Positions 9,835 through 19,815 are shown, counted from the stretch's first letter. The stretch is DNA of 64,000 nucleotides from Sphingopyxis sp. PAMC25046 (GCF_004795895.1 NZ_CP039250.1:1736001-1800000); one strand, 5' to 3'. The notes: a model not told the origin generated them from the letters alone. Program-made: numbers and translations.

Positions 9835-9848
9835 TGATAACGTTCACA
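9835..9848. promoter_or_regulatory. Candidate LacI-family operator upstream of the GH3 gene
   Basis: TGATAACGTTCACA is a partial palindrome around a central CG with AACGTT at its core, the type of site bound by LacI-family regulators. It lies 20 bases before the GH3 ATG, where bound repressor could block transcription. No second good copy was found upstream of the FucP-type carrier gene. Confidence 0.4.
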
Positions 9849-9868
9849 TATGAGGGATGGGAGAGACA

Positions 9869-12346
9869 ATGCGCCGACAGGCAATGGTGATCGCGGCTGC
9901 GCTGCTTCTGGCGGGAACCGCAATGGCAGCGACGCAGGACGCAGGTGAGGCCGCGGCCGTCCATCCCGAACTCTGGCCCGCGGCGAAGAGCCCCGCCGCC
10001 ATCACCGACGCCGCGACCGAGGCGCGCATCGATGCGCTGCTGAAGAAGATGACGGTCGAGCAAAAGGTCGGCCAGCTGATCCAGGGCGATATCAGCACGA
10101 TTACGCCGAAGGATCTCGAAACCTGGCCGCTCGGATCGATCCTCGCGGGTGGCAACAGTGGGCCCAATGGCAATGAACGATCGAGCGCGGCCGACTGGGC
10201 GAAACTCGTCGGCGAATTTCGTTCCGTCTCGATGAAACCGCAGGCGAACGGCGTCGCGATCCCGATCATCTTCGGGGTCGATGCGGTGCACGGGCATAAT
10301 AATATTCCAGGCGCGACGCTCTTCCCGCACAATATCGGGCTCGGCGCGGCGCGCGATCCCGAATTGATCCAGCGGATCGGCGCGGTGACGGCGGCCGAAA
10401 TCGCGGGCAGCGGTATCGAATGGACCTTTGCGCCGACGCTCGCCGTGCCGCAGGATCTGCGCTGGGGGCGCAGCTATGAAGGCTATGCTGCCGACCCCAA
10501 GCTCGTCGCCGATTATGCGAAGGCGATGGTGCTCGGGCTGCAGGGACCACTCGCTGCGGGCAAGACTGTCGATGCAAGTCACGTCGCGGCGACCGCCAAG
10601 CATTTCCTTGCCGACGGCGGGACGTTCGAGGGCAAGGATCAGGGCGACGCCAAGGTCGACGAGAAGGAGCTGATCGCGAAACATGCGATGGGTTATCCTG
10701 CCGCGATCGACGCCGGCGCGCTGACCGTGATGGCGAGTTTCTCGAGCTGGCAGGGGGTCAAGCATCATGGCAACAAGGGGCTGCTGACCGACGCCCTCAA
10801 GACCAAGATGGGCTTTGAAGGCTTCGTCGTCGGCGACTGGAACGGCCATGGGCAGGTCGCGGGGTGCAGCGTCACCGACTGCGCGCAGTCGATCAACGCC
10901 GGGCTCGACATGTTCATGGCGCCCGACAGCTGGAAGGGGCTTTACGAGACGACGCTGAAACAGGCGAAGGACGGCACGATCCCGGTGGCGCGCCTCGACG
11001 ATGCGGTGCGGCGCATCCTGCGCGTGAAATATAAGCTCGGCCTGTTTCCCGAAGGCCATGTCGATCGCAGCGCCGTGAAGGCGGTCGGCACCCCCGAGCA
11101 TCTCGCCGTGGCGCGCGAGGCGGTCGCCAAGTCGCTGGTGTTGCTCAAGAACAACGGCAATATCCTGCCGGTCAAGCCCGGCGCGCGCGTGCTCGTCACG
11201 GGTCCGGGCGCCGACAATATGGCGATGCAATCGGGCGGCTGGACGATCAGCTGGCAGGGCACCGACGTCGTGCGCTCCGACTTCCCGAACGGGCAGACGA
11301 TCTGGGAAGCGCTCGACAAGTCGGTGCGCGACGCCGGCGGCGTCGCGACCTTGTCCGAAGCCGGGGTATTCAAGGAAAAGCCCGACGTCGCGATCGTCGT
11401 GTTCGGCGAGGCGCCCTATGCCGAGTTCCAGGGTGATGTCGCGACGCTCGATTATCAGCCGACCGAAGCAACCGACCTTGCGACGCTCAAGAAACTGAAG
11501 GCCGCGGGCATTCCGGTGGTTGCGCTCTTCCTTTCGGGGCGGCCGATGTTCACCAATCCCGAAATCAACGCCGCCGACGCCTTCGTCGCCAGCTGGCTAC
11601 CGGGCTCGCAGGGGGCCGGGGTCGCCGACGTGCTCGTCGCCGGCAAGGACGGCAAGACCGCGCGCGGCTTCACCGGCACGCTCCCCTTCGCCTGGCCGTC
11701 CGATGCGCGCTCGCCGGTCGAAAATCCGCAATTTGCCGTAGGCTACGGGCTGAAATATGGCGATACGACGACGGTGCCGCAGCTGTCCGAAGAGCTGGGC
11801 GTCGATATTTCGGCGGCGCTCAATGTCGAGAATTTCTTCTCGGGCGGCCGCGCGCGCGCGCCGTGGGTGCTGTCGATCACCGACGCGGGCGGCAAACGGC
11901 CGGTCGAGTCCGCGCCGATCGCGAGCCCCGGCGGCATGATCGCGGCGCGCTCGGTCGATGTGCGCGCGCAGGAAGACGGCAAGAGCTTCACCTGGACCGG
12001 CCCGGCCACGCTCGAGCTGACCGGCCCCTATGCCGACCTGTCGCGCCAGCTGGGCAACAGCTTCGCGCTTCGCGTCGACTGGCGGATCGATGCGGCCGGC
12101 AGCGCGCCGGTCAGCCTCGCGCTCGGCGGTAAGGCGTTCGACATTTCTGCCGCGGTCAAGGCGGCCGCCGGACAGGTGTCGACCATCAAGGTGCCGCTGC
12201 GCTGTTTCGCCGATGCGGGGGCCAATTTGCGGCAGGTCGACAATGCGGTGACGGTCAAGGCGGACAAGGGTTTTGCCGCGACGCTGCTGAATACGAATGT
12301 CGAGGCGGTCGGCGAGAATCTGCCTTGCCCGCCCGCCGCAAAATGA
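9869..12346 (+). CDS. Glycoside hydrolase family 3 exo-beta-glucosidase, secreted
   Basis: 825 aa, periplasmic exo-acting beta-glucosidase releasing glucose from beta-glucan oligosaccharides. Start at 9869 is chosen because GGGAGAG sits just upstream and the product begins with a signal peptide (RRQAMVIAAALLLAGTAMA); an in-frame ATG at 9857 overlaps the ribosome site. The N-terminal GH3 barrel includes FGVDAVHGHNN and KHFLADGG, and the nucleophile Asp (about D323) lies in GFVVGDWNGHG. A second alpha/beta domain follows, then a ~160-residue C-terminal beta domain similar to that of marine ExoP-type 1,3/1,4-beta-glucosidases. It is separated from the MFS gene by about 100 bases with a possible LacI operator. 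Confidence 0.93.
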   Translation: MRRQAMVIAAALLLAGTAMAATQDAGEAAAVHPELWPAAKSPAAITDAATEARIDALLKKMTVEQKVGQLIQGDISTITPKDLETWPLGSILAGGNSGPNGNERSSAADWAKLVGEFRSVSMKPQANGVAIPIIFGVDAVHGHNNIPGATLFPHNIGLGAARDPELIQRIGAVTAAEIAGSGIEWTFAPTLAVPQDLRWGRSYEGYAADPKLVADYAKAMVLGLQGPLAAGKTVDASHVAATAKHFLADGGTFEGKDQGDAKVDEKELIAKHAMGYPAAIDAGALTVMASFSSWQGVKHHGNKGLLTDALKTKMGFEGFVVGDWNGHGQVAGCSVTDCAQSINAGLDMFMAPDSWKGLYETTLKQAKDGTIPVARLDDAVRRILRVKYKLGLFPEGHVDRSAVKAVGTPEHLAVAREAVAKSLVLLKNNGNILPVKPGARVLVTGPGADNMAMQSGGWTISWQGTDVVRSDFPNGQTIWEALDKSVRDAGGVATLSEAGVFKEKPDVAIVVFGEAPYAEFQGDVATLDYQPTEATDLATLKKLKAAGIPVVALFLSGRPMFTNPEINAADAFVASWLPGSQGAGVADVLVAGKDGKTARGFTGTLPFAWPSDARSPVENPQFAVGYGLKYGDTTTVPQLSEELGVDISAALNVENFFSGGRARAPWVLSITDAGGKRPVESAPIASPGGMIAARSVDVRAQEDGKSFTWTGPATLELTGPYADLSRQLGNSFALRVDWRIDAAGSAPVSLALGGKAFDISAAVKAAAGQVSTIKVPLRCFADAGANLRQVDNAVTVKADKGFAATLLNTNVEAVGENLPCPPAAK

Positions 12347-12392
12347 CAAGACCGGGCGCGGGTTAGCCTGAAAAAAGCTTGGGGAGAGTGAA

Positions 12393-13697
12393 ATGGCTTT
12401 AGCGCCGAATGTCGTCACGAGTGCGGAACCGGACGCGGCAGAGCAACCGGGCAGGAGCAGTGGCAGCACCCGGGTGGTGCTGATCCTCGCCTTCGCGGTG
12501 TTTTTCCTGCTTGGCGGGGTCACGAACATCAACGACCTGCTCGTCGGCAAATTCAAGCCGATGTTCCACCTGACGCATGCCGAGGCGAACCTCGTGCAGA
12601 TGGCGTTCTTTATCGCTTATGGCGCTTTTTCGATCCCCGCCGGGATCATCATGTCGAAGCTCGGCTATATTCGCACCTTCGTGCTTGGCTTCATCATCGT
12701 GGCGGCGGCCGCTTTCCTGTTCATCCCCGCGTCGGCTGCGGCGTCCTATCCCGGATTCCTCGCGGCGCTTTTTTGCATCGGTGCGGGGATCACGGTTCTG
12801 CAAGTTGCGATGAATCCGGTGATTACGACGCTGGGACCCGTCGAAACCTCGCACAGTCGGCTGACCTTCGCGCAGGCGTTCAATTCGATCGGCGTGTTCC
12901 TGATGGTCTATGGCGGCGCGGCCTTTCTGCTCGGCGATGAGCAGCCGATCGACGCCGAGACCTCTACCGAGGCGCAAATCCAGGCCTATCGCGTCGCCGA
13001 GGGGGCTTCGATCGGTACCGCGTATATGTGGCTCGGCGTGCTGATGCTGGCGATCGCAGCGGTGTTCTGGATGTATCGTTCGGCGATCGACCATGCCAGG
13101 ACCGACGCTGTGAAGCTCGAGGGCACGTGGGGCCTCTTGACCCACAACCGCCGCGTCCAGTTCGGCGCACTGTGCATCTTCGTGTATGTCGGTGCCGAAG
13201 TCGCGATCGGTTCGAACCTGATGGCCTATCTCGCCGAACCGAGCGTGATGGGGCTGGGGCTCCAGGCGGCGGGCAAGCTGGTTGCGATGTACTGGCTGGG
13301 CGCACTGGTCGGCCGGTTGCTCGGCGGATTCATCCTGCGACTGGCGAAGCCGGGACGGGTGCTCACGACCTTTGCGGCCGGCGCGATTTCGCTGATCATA
13401 TTGTCGGCGGTAACCACGGGTGCACTCTCCGGCTGGGCACTGATTCTGGTCGGTTTCTGCAATTCGCTGATGTTCCCGACGATCTTCAGCCTCGCGACCG
13501 AGGGGCTTGGCGAACGGACGCCACAAGGATCGGGCATCATGTGCACCGCGATCATCGGCGGGGCGATCGTCCCTTTCCTGTTCGGAACCGTGGCCGATCT
13601 CAGCGGCGATATCCGCATCGCGCTGGCGGTTCCGCTGGCCTGCTATGCGATCATTGCGAGTTTCGGGCTGTGGACGACGCGCCCGGCGACGGCATGA
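12393..13697 (+). CDS. FucP/GluP-type sugar MFS transporter
   Basis: 434 aa inner-membrane proton:sugar symporter of the fucose/glucose-galactose (FHS) type: 12 predicted helices, opening segment FFLLGGVTNINDLLVGKFK, and the helix-7 region FVYVGAEVAIGSNLMAYL that resembles FucP relatives. It probably imports the glucose or galactose freed by the GH3 and GH16 enzymes. GGGGAGAG lies seven bases before the ATG, and the gene begins 47 bases after GH3, so the two are likely co-transcribed. A strong palindrome follows the stop. Confidence 0.88.
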   Translation: MALAPNVVTSAEPDAAEQPGRSSGSTRVVLILAFAVFFLLGGVTNINDLLVGKFKPMFHLTHAEANLVQMAFFIAYGAFSIPAGIIMSKLGYIRTFVLGFIIVAAAAFLFIPASAAASYPGFLAALFCIGAGITVLQVAMNPVITTLGPVETSHSRLTFAQAFNSIGVFLMVYGGAAFLLGDEQPIDAETSTEAQIQAYRVAEGASIGTAYMWLGVLMLAIAAVFWMYRSAIDHARTDAVKLEGTWGLLTHNRRVQFGALCIFVYVGAEVAIGSNLMAYLAEPSVMGLGLQAAGKLVAMYWLGALVGRLLGGFILRLAKPGRVLTTFAAGAISLIILSAVTTGALSGWALILVGFCNSLMFPTIFSLATEGLGERTPQGSGIMCTAIIGGAIVPFLFGTVADLSGDIRIALAVPLACYAIIASFGLWTTRPATA

Positions 13698-13702
13698 TAG
13701 TG

Positions 13703-13738
13703 CCGCGAGCGGCCGGCGCTGGTGCCGGCCGCTCGCGG
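13703..13738. terminator. Bidirectional terminator-like hairpin
   Basis: A perfect 15-base stem (CCGCGAGCGGCCGGC and its complement) with a six-base loop lies between the convergent carrier and GGDEF genes. There is no clear U-tract, so termination efficiency is uncertain. Confidence 0.55.
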
Positions 13739-13774
13739 GCTCCCGCCCCCTCGCGGGAATAGGTTGTCAGGACC

Positions 13775-14911
13775 CTAGGCCGGGTCGGCGATGCGAATGC
13801 AGTTCCGGCCCGCGGCCTTGGCCTTGTAGAGCGCTTCGTCCGCCGCCTTGAGCGCGGCGCGCGTGTCGCCATAGCCGAAGACGTCGGCAACGCCGCCCGA
13901 GAAGGTGATCTGGCCGAAAGGCTCGTCGGTTTTGCGGTTGATCAGCCGGCGGTCGGCGAGCGCTTCGCGCGCGTCATCGAGCTTGGCTGCGGCCTCGGTC
14001 GGGGTCAGGCCGCGAAAGAGCATGACGAATTCCTCGCCGCCGTGGCGCGCGACATGGCAATGATCGTTCGAGATGCGCGCCAGCGTATCGGCGATCGCCT
14101 TGATCACGCGGTCGCCCGCCTCATGGCCGTGGAGGTCATTGACCTTTTTGAACTCGTCGATGTCGCAAAAGGCGACGCTCAGCGGTTCGAGTGCGGCGCG
14201 GGCTTCCTTGTGGTGCCGGTCGAGCAGCACCTCGAAGGCGCGGCGATTGGGCAGGCCGGTCAGATAGTCGAGTTCGGCGTCGCGTTTGGCGCGTTCGAGG
14301 CTCCGGCGCAGCGCTTTCGCCTCGTCCTCGCTCTTGCGCATGTCGTCCTCGGCCTTGCGCGTGCGTTCGAGCATGACCTTGGCAAGGTCGGCGAGGCTGG
14401 AAACGATGCGACCGGTCTTCTCGAGCTGCTCGAGATCGGTGACATGCTGTTCGAGCTCGATTCCATAGTCGCTCGTGACGGTGCGGGCTTCCTTGGTGTT
14501 CGCATGAAAGGCCTCGATATTGGTTTCGAGCCGCGTCATCAGCCGGTCGATTTCGACGCGATCGGGCTGGCCCGCTTCCTGGTCATCGAGTTCGTTGAGC
14601 CATTTCTGACTGATCCCCTCGGCAGTCTGTGCCTGCGCGACGATCTGGCGCGCGAGCCGCGGGTTGCGCCCCGAAAAGGCGCCATGCGCGATCAGGAGGT
14701 TGGTCGGCGACACGTCGAGGTCGTTGTCGACGAGGAAAGAGGTGATCGAAGCGGCGAGCTCGTAACGCGCCTCGCGCGCCAGGTGGCGCGGGCCGCCGGG
14801 GTCGGGGGGCGCAAGGCCTCCATCGGGGGCGCTGCCGCGTGCGTGGCGAAGCCCCAGCCAACCCAGGAGCCGCCCTACCGGCTCGTTCGATGCTGTCGCT
14901 TTGGTGGTCAT
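13775..14911 (-). CDS. GGDEF-domain diguanylate cyclase
   Basis: 378 aa cytoplasmic enzyme making cyclic di-GMP from two GTP. The C-terminal ~165 residues form a GGDEF domain with DYLTGLPNRRAFE at its start and the active-site signature RHGGEEFVML. The allosteric I-site (RxxD five residues before the GGEEF) is absent: that position reads N-D-H-C, so product feedback inhibition by this route is not expected. The N-terminal ~200 residues contain no transmembrane segment and include a coiled-coil-rich linker (LEQLEKTGRIVSSLADLAKVMLE onward). The gene is monocistronic and convergent with the sugar carrier. A gene of this form is common in sphingomonads. Confidence 0.9.
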   Translation of the reverse strand: MTTKATASNEPVGRLLGWLGLRHARGSAPDGGLAPPDPGGPRHLAREARYELAASITSFLVDNDLDVSPTNLLIAHGAFSGRNPRLARQIVAQAQTAEGISQKWLNELDDQEAGQPDRVEIDRLMTRLETNIEAFHANTKEARTVTSDYGIELEQHVTDLEQLEKTGRIVSSLADLAKVMLERTRKAEDDMRKSEDEAKALRRSLERAKRDAELDYLTGLPNRRAFEVLLDRHHKEARAALEPLSVAFCDIDEFKKVNDLHGHEAGDRVIKAIADTLARISNDHCHVARHGGEEFVMLFRGLTPTEAAAKLDDAREALADRRLINRKTDEPFGQITFSGGVADVFGYGDTRAALKAADEALYKAKAAGRNCIRIADPA

Positions 14912-15046
14912 GCGAGCTTTAACGAGCGCCCGCGGCCGGCTTTAAGCGCGGTTTGCTCCATTTCGGCGGGATTTTGCCGCCGCCCGGCCCGGGTTGAGCG
15001 AAAAGACGCGGCGATCGGTTCAGCAAATCAATGATTTACGCTCCGC

Positions 15047-17212
15047 CTAGGCGACGCATCGCATGGCAAAGGCCCAGAAGAGCGCCTTTTCCTTATATTC
15101 GCTCGCGAGGTCGGCGCTGCCCTGATGGCCGCTGTCCATATCGGTCATCAGCATCGCGGGATTGCCGCTCGTCGACTTCCGCCGCACCTCGGCTACCAGC
15201 TTTGCCGGCTCCCAATAGGCGACGCGGTCGTCCTTGAGCCCCGCGGTGCAGAGCAGCGGCGGATAGGGGGTCGCGCGGACATTTTCATATGGCGAGATCG
15301 AGGCGATATAGTCATAGGCCCTGGGGTCGGCGAGCGGGTCGCCCCAGTCGGGGCGGAACAGCGGGACGAGCGGGTGCGCCGCATCGCTCATCGTGTTGAG
15401 CATGTCGACGAACGGCACCTTCGCGATCACGCCGCCCCACAGCGTCGGCGCGATATTCATGCTCGCACCGACCAGCAGTCCGCCGGCCGAAAGCCCATAG
15501 GCGACGATTTTGCCTTTCGCCGTATAGCCTTCGTCGGCGAGATATTCGGCGCATGCAATGAAATCGGTAAAGCTGTTGCGCTTGGTGAATTTGCGGCCGC
15601 CGAGAAACCAGCGGCGGCCCTTCTCCGATCCGCCGCGAACATGCGCGATCGCATAGCGCCAGCCGCGATCGACGAGCGCGAGCGCGGGGATCGAAAATTC
15701 GGGATCGCTCGGGACGCCGTACGAGCCATAGCCATATTGGAGGAGTGGCGCCTTCCCGTCCTTGGGCGCGCCGCGGCGCGACAGCAGCGTGATAGGAACC
15801 ATCTCGCCGTCGGGGGCGGGGGCGAACAGGCGTTCGACCTGATAATCGTGGGGGTCGAAGTTTTCGATCCTTTGTCGCCCGACGACCGTCTGTTTGCCGC
15901 TCGCGAGGTCGACGCGAATCCAGCGGCGCGGCGATTTGGGCGACTGGTGCGCGATCATCACCGATGCGGCATCATAGCTCTGTTCGAGCGGCAGTTCGAT
16001 CGCATAGGCGGGGTCGTCGAACGCGATTACCTGTTCCGATCCATCGGGGCGGAGGATGACAAGGCGATGGAGCCCATCGGCGCGTTCGAGCCGGATGAGC
16101 GCGCGCTTGAATGGCAGGATCGACAGGATCGGCGTGCCCGCGCGGTGCGGGACGAGCGTGGCGAGCGTGCGGAAATCCCTTGGGTCGAGGCGCAGCAGCT
16201 GCATGTCGAAAGCGTCATCGAGGTCGGTGAGCGCGACGAGGCTGCCGTCCCATTCGTCGATCTCGTAACGCACGCCGGTTTTGCGCGGCCAGACAGCGAT
16301 GGGCGCGGCGGTTTCGTCGCGCGCGGGCACGAGGCGAACTTCGGCGGTCTCGGGCCCCGCGAGCGTCAGCGCGACGAAGCCATCGGCCGCGGTGCGCTTG
16401 ACCGACATGAAGATCGCCGGGTCCTTCTCCTCATAAACGAGGTCGGTAACCTTGCCGTCGACCGAGGTGCGATAGAGCCGCGTCGGCCGGTTGCGCGCGT
16501 CGCGCCAGATCCAGAACAGCCAGCGCGACGAGGGCGAAAAGACGAGCCCGCCATAGCCATAGGCGTCCTTGTCGACGATCGTGCGGATCTCGCCGGTCCG
16601 ATTGTCGCGAATGCAGATGCGATGGCGGTCGTTGCCGATGACATCCTCGGCCCACGCGAACCAGCGATGGTCGGGGCTCGGCTGGTGGCCGGTGCTTCGG
16701 AAATAGGGCTGATCCTTCGCGCGCAGCCCTTCGTCGACAAGCAGTTCGGCCTCTCCGCCGCCGCGCTGGCGGCTGTAGCGCGCGTGCGTCGCACCCGGGG
16801 GTATGGCGGAGGAATAGATCCAGCCGTCCTTTTCGAGCGCGGGCGCCGCGGCGGCATCCGAACCGCGCGCCAGCATCGCGCGCACGAGTTCGGCCTGCGT
16901 CGCCTCGGTCGGTTGCAGCAAAGCATCGGCATAGGCGTTTTCGTCGGCGAGCATCTTCGCGACGGCGGGGGGCAGGTTGGTGCGGTTGCGCTCGCCGCTT
17001 TCCGGGATGAATTTCATCCAGCTATAGGCGTCGTCGCGCGTGCGGCCCAATTGTTCGATCACGTCCGAAATGCGGGGCGATTGCGGCGGCGCGACTTTGG
17101 GCCAGCGACCGCCGGGCGCCTTTGCCCATAGGCTGCGATTTCCGAGCAAGAGCGCCGCCATCGCGACGCCGCCCATAAACGCTCTCCGACCCTCGTTTTC
17201 GATGCTTTTCAT
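15047..17212 (-). CDS. S9 family prolyl oligopeptidase (oligopeptidase B-like), Tat signal
   Basis: 721 aa serine peptidase cleaving short peptides. The N-terminus carries a twin-arginine-type signal (GRRAFMGGVAMAALLLG), suggesting folded export to the periplasm. A seven-bladed propeller region (residues ~80-430) precedes the alpha/beta-hydrolase domain with GLSAGGLL (nucleophile Ser), an Asp in LKDDRVAYWEP and a His in DSGHQGS, completing the triad. It is divergent from the TonB receptor at 17470 across 257 bases, a common arrangement in which peptides released by the peptidase or captured by the receptor are used as nutrients (inference). Confidence 0.9.
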   Translation of the reverse strand: MKSIENEGRRAFMGGVAMAALLLGNRSLWAKAPGGRWPKVAPPQSPRISDVIEQLGRTRDDAYSWMKFIPESGERNRTNLPPAVAKMLADENAYADALLQPTEATQAELVRAMLARGSDAAAAPALEKDGWIYSSAIPPGATHARYSRQRGGGEAELLVDEGLRAKDQPYFRSTGHQPSPDHRWFAWAEDVIGNDRHRICIRDNRTGEIRTIVDKDAYGYGGLVFSPSSRWLFWIWRDARNRPTRLYRTSVDGKVTDLVYEEKDPAIFMSVKRTAADGFVALTLAGPETAEVRLVPARDETAAPIAVWPRKTGVRYEIDEWDGSLVALTDLDDAFDMQLLRLDPRDFRTLATLVPHRAGTPILSILPFKRALIRLERADGLHRLVILRPDGSEQVIAFDDPAYAIELPLEQSYDAASVMIAHQSPKSPRRWIRVDLASGKQTVVGRQRIENFDPHDYQVERLFAPAPDGEMVPITLLSRRGAPKDGKAPLLQYGYGSYGVPSDPEFSIPALALVDRGWRYAIAHVRGGSEKGRRWFLGGRKFTKRNSFTDFIACAEYLADEGYTAKGKIVAYGLSAGGLLVGASMNIAPTLWGGVIAKVPFVDMLNTMSDAAHPLVPLFRPDWGDPLADPRAYDYIASISPYENVRATPYPPLLCTAGLKDDRVAYWEPAKLVAEVRRKSTSGNPAMLMTDMDSGHQGSADLASEYKEKALFWAFAMRCVA

Positions 17213-17469
17213 GCGACCCTCTTTCGATCGGCGGGGATATTGCGTCCAGTCTATGGCGGCACCAATGGCTTACTGCGCCGATCAGGCCACCCAATCCATC
17301 GATCGGGCAATTTGACCGGAAGCCCCCGCGAAACTGCGCTTTCCCGGGTGCATGTGCTGGCCCGATCCGGCTGGATTATGGCCCGACCATCGCCGTCACG
17401 CCAGTTTCGCATGATAGCTTGAGCATCGGATTTTCCTACCAATAGGCATTATCAAACAGGGAGGCAGAA

Positions 17470-19662
17470 ATGGGGTTTGCATCGATCCGGCGGGTCGCCG
17501 CGTGCGGTATCTCGATCCTGGCGCTGGGTTATGCGACGGGCGCGCTGGCGCAGGATACCGACGACAGCGAGATCGTCGTCACCGCCGCCAAGCGCGAACA
17601 GTCGGTGCGCGACGTCAGCGGGTCGGTGAGCGCGGTCAGCGAAGCGACGCTGCAGAAACTCAACGCCCAAAGCCTCTCCGACTATATCACGCGCGTTCCC
17701 GGCGTTGTGTTCAACGATTATCAGCCGGGCGTCTCCGAAGTAGTGATCCGGGGTGTCGCATCCTCGACCTATCATGAGGCGAACCAGGCGACGACGGGCT
17801 ATTATCTCAACGAAGTGCCGCTGATCGAACCGGGTTTCCCGCTCGTTATCCCCGACGTCGACAGCTTCGACGTCAGCCGTGTCGAGGTGCTGCGCGGACC
17901 GCAGGGCACGCTGTTCGGATCGTCGTCGCTCGGCGGCGCAATCAATTATGTGGTGAACGAAGCCGATCCCGCCCGGTTCGACGCGGGCTTCGAGGGGAAC
18001 GTCGCGACAACGAAGCGCGCCGGTGAGGCCAGCTATGCGGTCAAGGGCATGGTCAACCTGCCGATCGTCACCGACAAGCTCGCCGTCCGCCTCGTCGCGT
18101 TGCAGCGTTACGATGCGGGCTATCTCGACAACACGCTGCTTGGCGAAGACGGCAGCAACGACCTTCGCGTGCGGGGCCTGCGCGGGTCGATCGTCTTCAC
18201 CCCGACCGAGGCAACGCGCATTTCGGCGCTCAGCATGTACCAGGAATATGATCTCGACGATCAGACCTATGTGATATTCGGCCCGCCCAAGACGTTCGAC
18301 CGCGCGACCAACGTCGCCGAGTTTCAGGATACCAGCTTCATGATGCACAGCCTGCGGCTGGAGCAGGATCTGGGCTTTGCGACCTTGACGGCCGTCGGCA
18401 GCTATACCGAGAAGAAAGCGAACCTGGCATTCGACAATTCGATCTTCGGCGGCAACGACCCGCGCACCGACACGCCCGAACTCGCCAGCAGCGACGGCAA
18501 ATCGAAGACCGAATATGGCGAACTGCGGCTCGCGTCGCCGGATGGCGGGCGTTTCCGCTGGTTGATCGGCGCCAATTATACCCGGCTGCGCTCGAACAAT
18601 ACCGATGGTACCTTCATCGAAGGCATCGCCGATTATATCGATGCGAACCCCGGCGATTTCGACGGCCAGCCGGGCAGCGAGCTTGCCCCCGGCGACCTCG
18701 CGACGCGGACGATCAGCAGCAACCGCATCACCGAAAAGGCGATCTTCGGCGAAGCGTCGTTCGATATCATCGACACGCTGACGCTGACGCTCGGCGGGCG
18801 CCTGTTCGAATATCGCTCGCGCCCGCGCCTGCAATATCTGCCCAATGCCAATCTGGTCGACCCGTTCGATTTCGCGCCGGCCGCTGACAAGGATTCGGAC
18901 TTCATCCCCAAGGCGTCGCTGACCTGGAAGCCGTCGGACGACTTCATGGTTTACGCCCTTTATTCGGAAGGCTTCCGCATTGGCGGCGTCAACGTCTATT
19001 CGGCCGCGGTCCCCGGCCTGCCGCTGACGTTCGAAAGCGATACGACGAAGAATTGCGAGATCGGCACGCGCTTCGACCTGGTCGACCGGACGCTGAGCGT
19101 CGATGTCACCGCCTATCACATCGACTGGGGCAATGTGCAGGCGCGGCTGTTCACTCCGGTCGATTTCAACGCCTATACGGTGAACGGCGGCGGCGCCGAT
19201 ATCGACGGCGTCGAAATCAGCCTCAACCTGCGCCCGACACGCAACCTAAGCTTCTCGTCGAACATCGCCTATAACGACGCGCGCCTGTCGACGCTGCTCC
19301 CCGACAGCTTTGCGCCCGGCGGCGGTTATGCGAAGGGCACGCGACTGCCGGGCGCATCCGAATGGACGCTGTCGAACTCGCTCGACCTGAGTTTCGCGGA
19401 CGCGCCGCTGAAGCCGCGCTTCAGCATCGCGCACCGCTATCTGTCGAGCGCGCCCGTCGATTTCGCGGGCTCGCTGGAAAAGGGCGATTTCCACCTCGTC
19501 GACCTCAATGCGTCGGTGACGGTGAACGATCGGATCGAGCTTGGGCTGTTCGCGAAGAATCTGTTCAACCAATATGGCATTTTGAACGCGCCCTTTGCCT
19601 TCGCCGGCTCGGTCGCCCGGCCGCGCACCCTCGGCGCGACGGTGCGGTTCAGTCTGAACTGA
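17470..19662 (+). CDS. TonB-dependent receptor
   Basis: 730 aa outer-membrane transporter, complete. A signal peptide (to about residue 27, ATGALAQ) precedes the TonB-box-like SEIVVTAAKRE, a plug domain (VEVLRGPQGTLFGSSSLGGAINYV) and a 22-strand-type barrel ending in VRFSLN. GGGAGG lies seven bases before the ATG. The plug and barrel resemble iron/secondary-metabolite type receptors of sphingomonads rather than the SusC type; the ligand is not evident. Divergent from the secreted oligopeptidase, with which it may share regulation. Confidence 0.93.
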   Translation: MGFASIRRVAACGISILALGYATGALAQDTDDSEIVVTAAKREQSVRDVSGSVSAVSEATLQKLNAQSLSDYITRVPGVVFNDYQPGVSEVVIRGVASSTYHEANQATTGYYLNEVPLIEPGFPLVIPDVDSFDVSRVEVLRGPQGTLFGSSSLGGAINYVVNEADPARFDAGFEGNVATTKRAGEASYAVKGMVNLPIVTDKLAVRLVALQRYDAGYLDNTLLGEDGSNDLRVRGLRGSIVFTPTEATRISALSMYQEYDLDDQTYVIFGPPKTFDRATNVAEFQDTSFMMHSLRLEQDLGFATLTAVGSYTEKKANLAFDNSIFGGNDPRTDTPELASSDGKSKTEYGELRLASPDGGRFRWLIGANYTRLRSNNTDGTFIEGIADYIDANPGDFDGQPGSELAPGDLATRTISSNRITEKAIFGEASFDIIDTLTLTLGGRLFEYRSRPRLQYLPNANLVDPFDFAPAADKDSDFIPKASLTWKPSDDFMVYALYSEGFRIGGVNVYSAAVPGLPLTFESDTTKNCEIGTRFDLVDRTLSVDVTAYHIDWGNVQARLFTPVDFNAYTVNGGGADIDGVEISLNLRPTRNLSFSSNIAYNDARLSTLLPDSFAPGGGYAKGTRLPGASEWTLSNSLDLSFADAPLKPRFSIAHRYLSSAPVDFAGSLEKGDFHLVDLNASVTVNDRIELGLFAKNLFNQYGILNAPFAFAGSVARPRTLGATVRFSLN

Positions 19663-19742
19663 AGAAAGTAAAAGGATGCTCCGCTGGAGAGGGGGCGTTT
19701 GGAAGTGACCGGTTCCGGCCGGGAATCTGCCCCCTCATACAT

Positions 19743-19815
19743 CGTCACCCCGGACTTGATCCGGGGTCCACGACTTTAGTGCTGCGATGGATCCCGGATC
19801 AAGTCCGGGATGACG
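19743..19815. repeat. Long inverted repeat, family A
   Basis: Two 28-base arms (19743-19770 and 19788-19815) starting CGTCACCCCGGACTTGATCC and ending as its near-complement, with a 17-base spacer. Each arm is itself palindromic (CCCGGACTTGATCCGGG). A related copy is at 21241-21339. Intergenic, between the TonB receptor and the DUF2200 gene. Confidence 0.85.

Noticed and set aside
15125..17131. 668-codon plus-strand open frame opposite the prolyl oligopeptidase
   Set aside because: The minus-strand gene has clear domains, signal and catalytic triad; the opposing frame has none.
17452..19119. 555-codon minus-strand frame opposite the TonB receptor
   Set aside because: Mirror of codon bias in the receptor; no motif.
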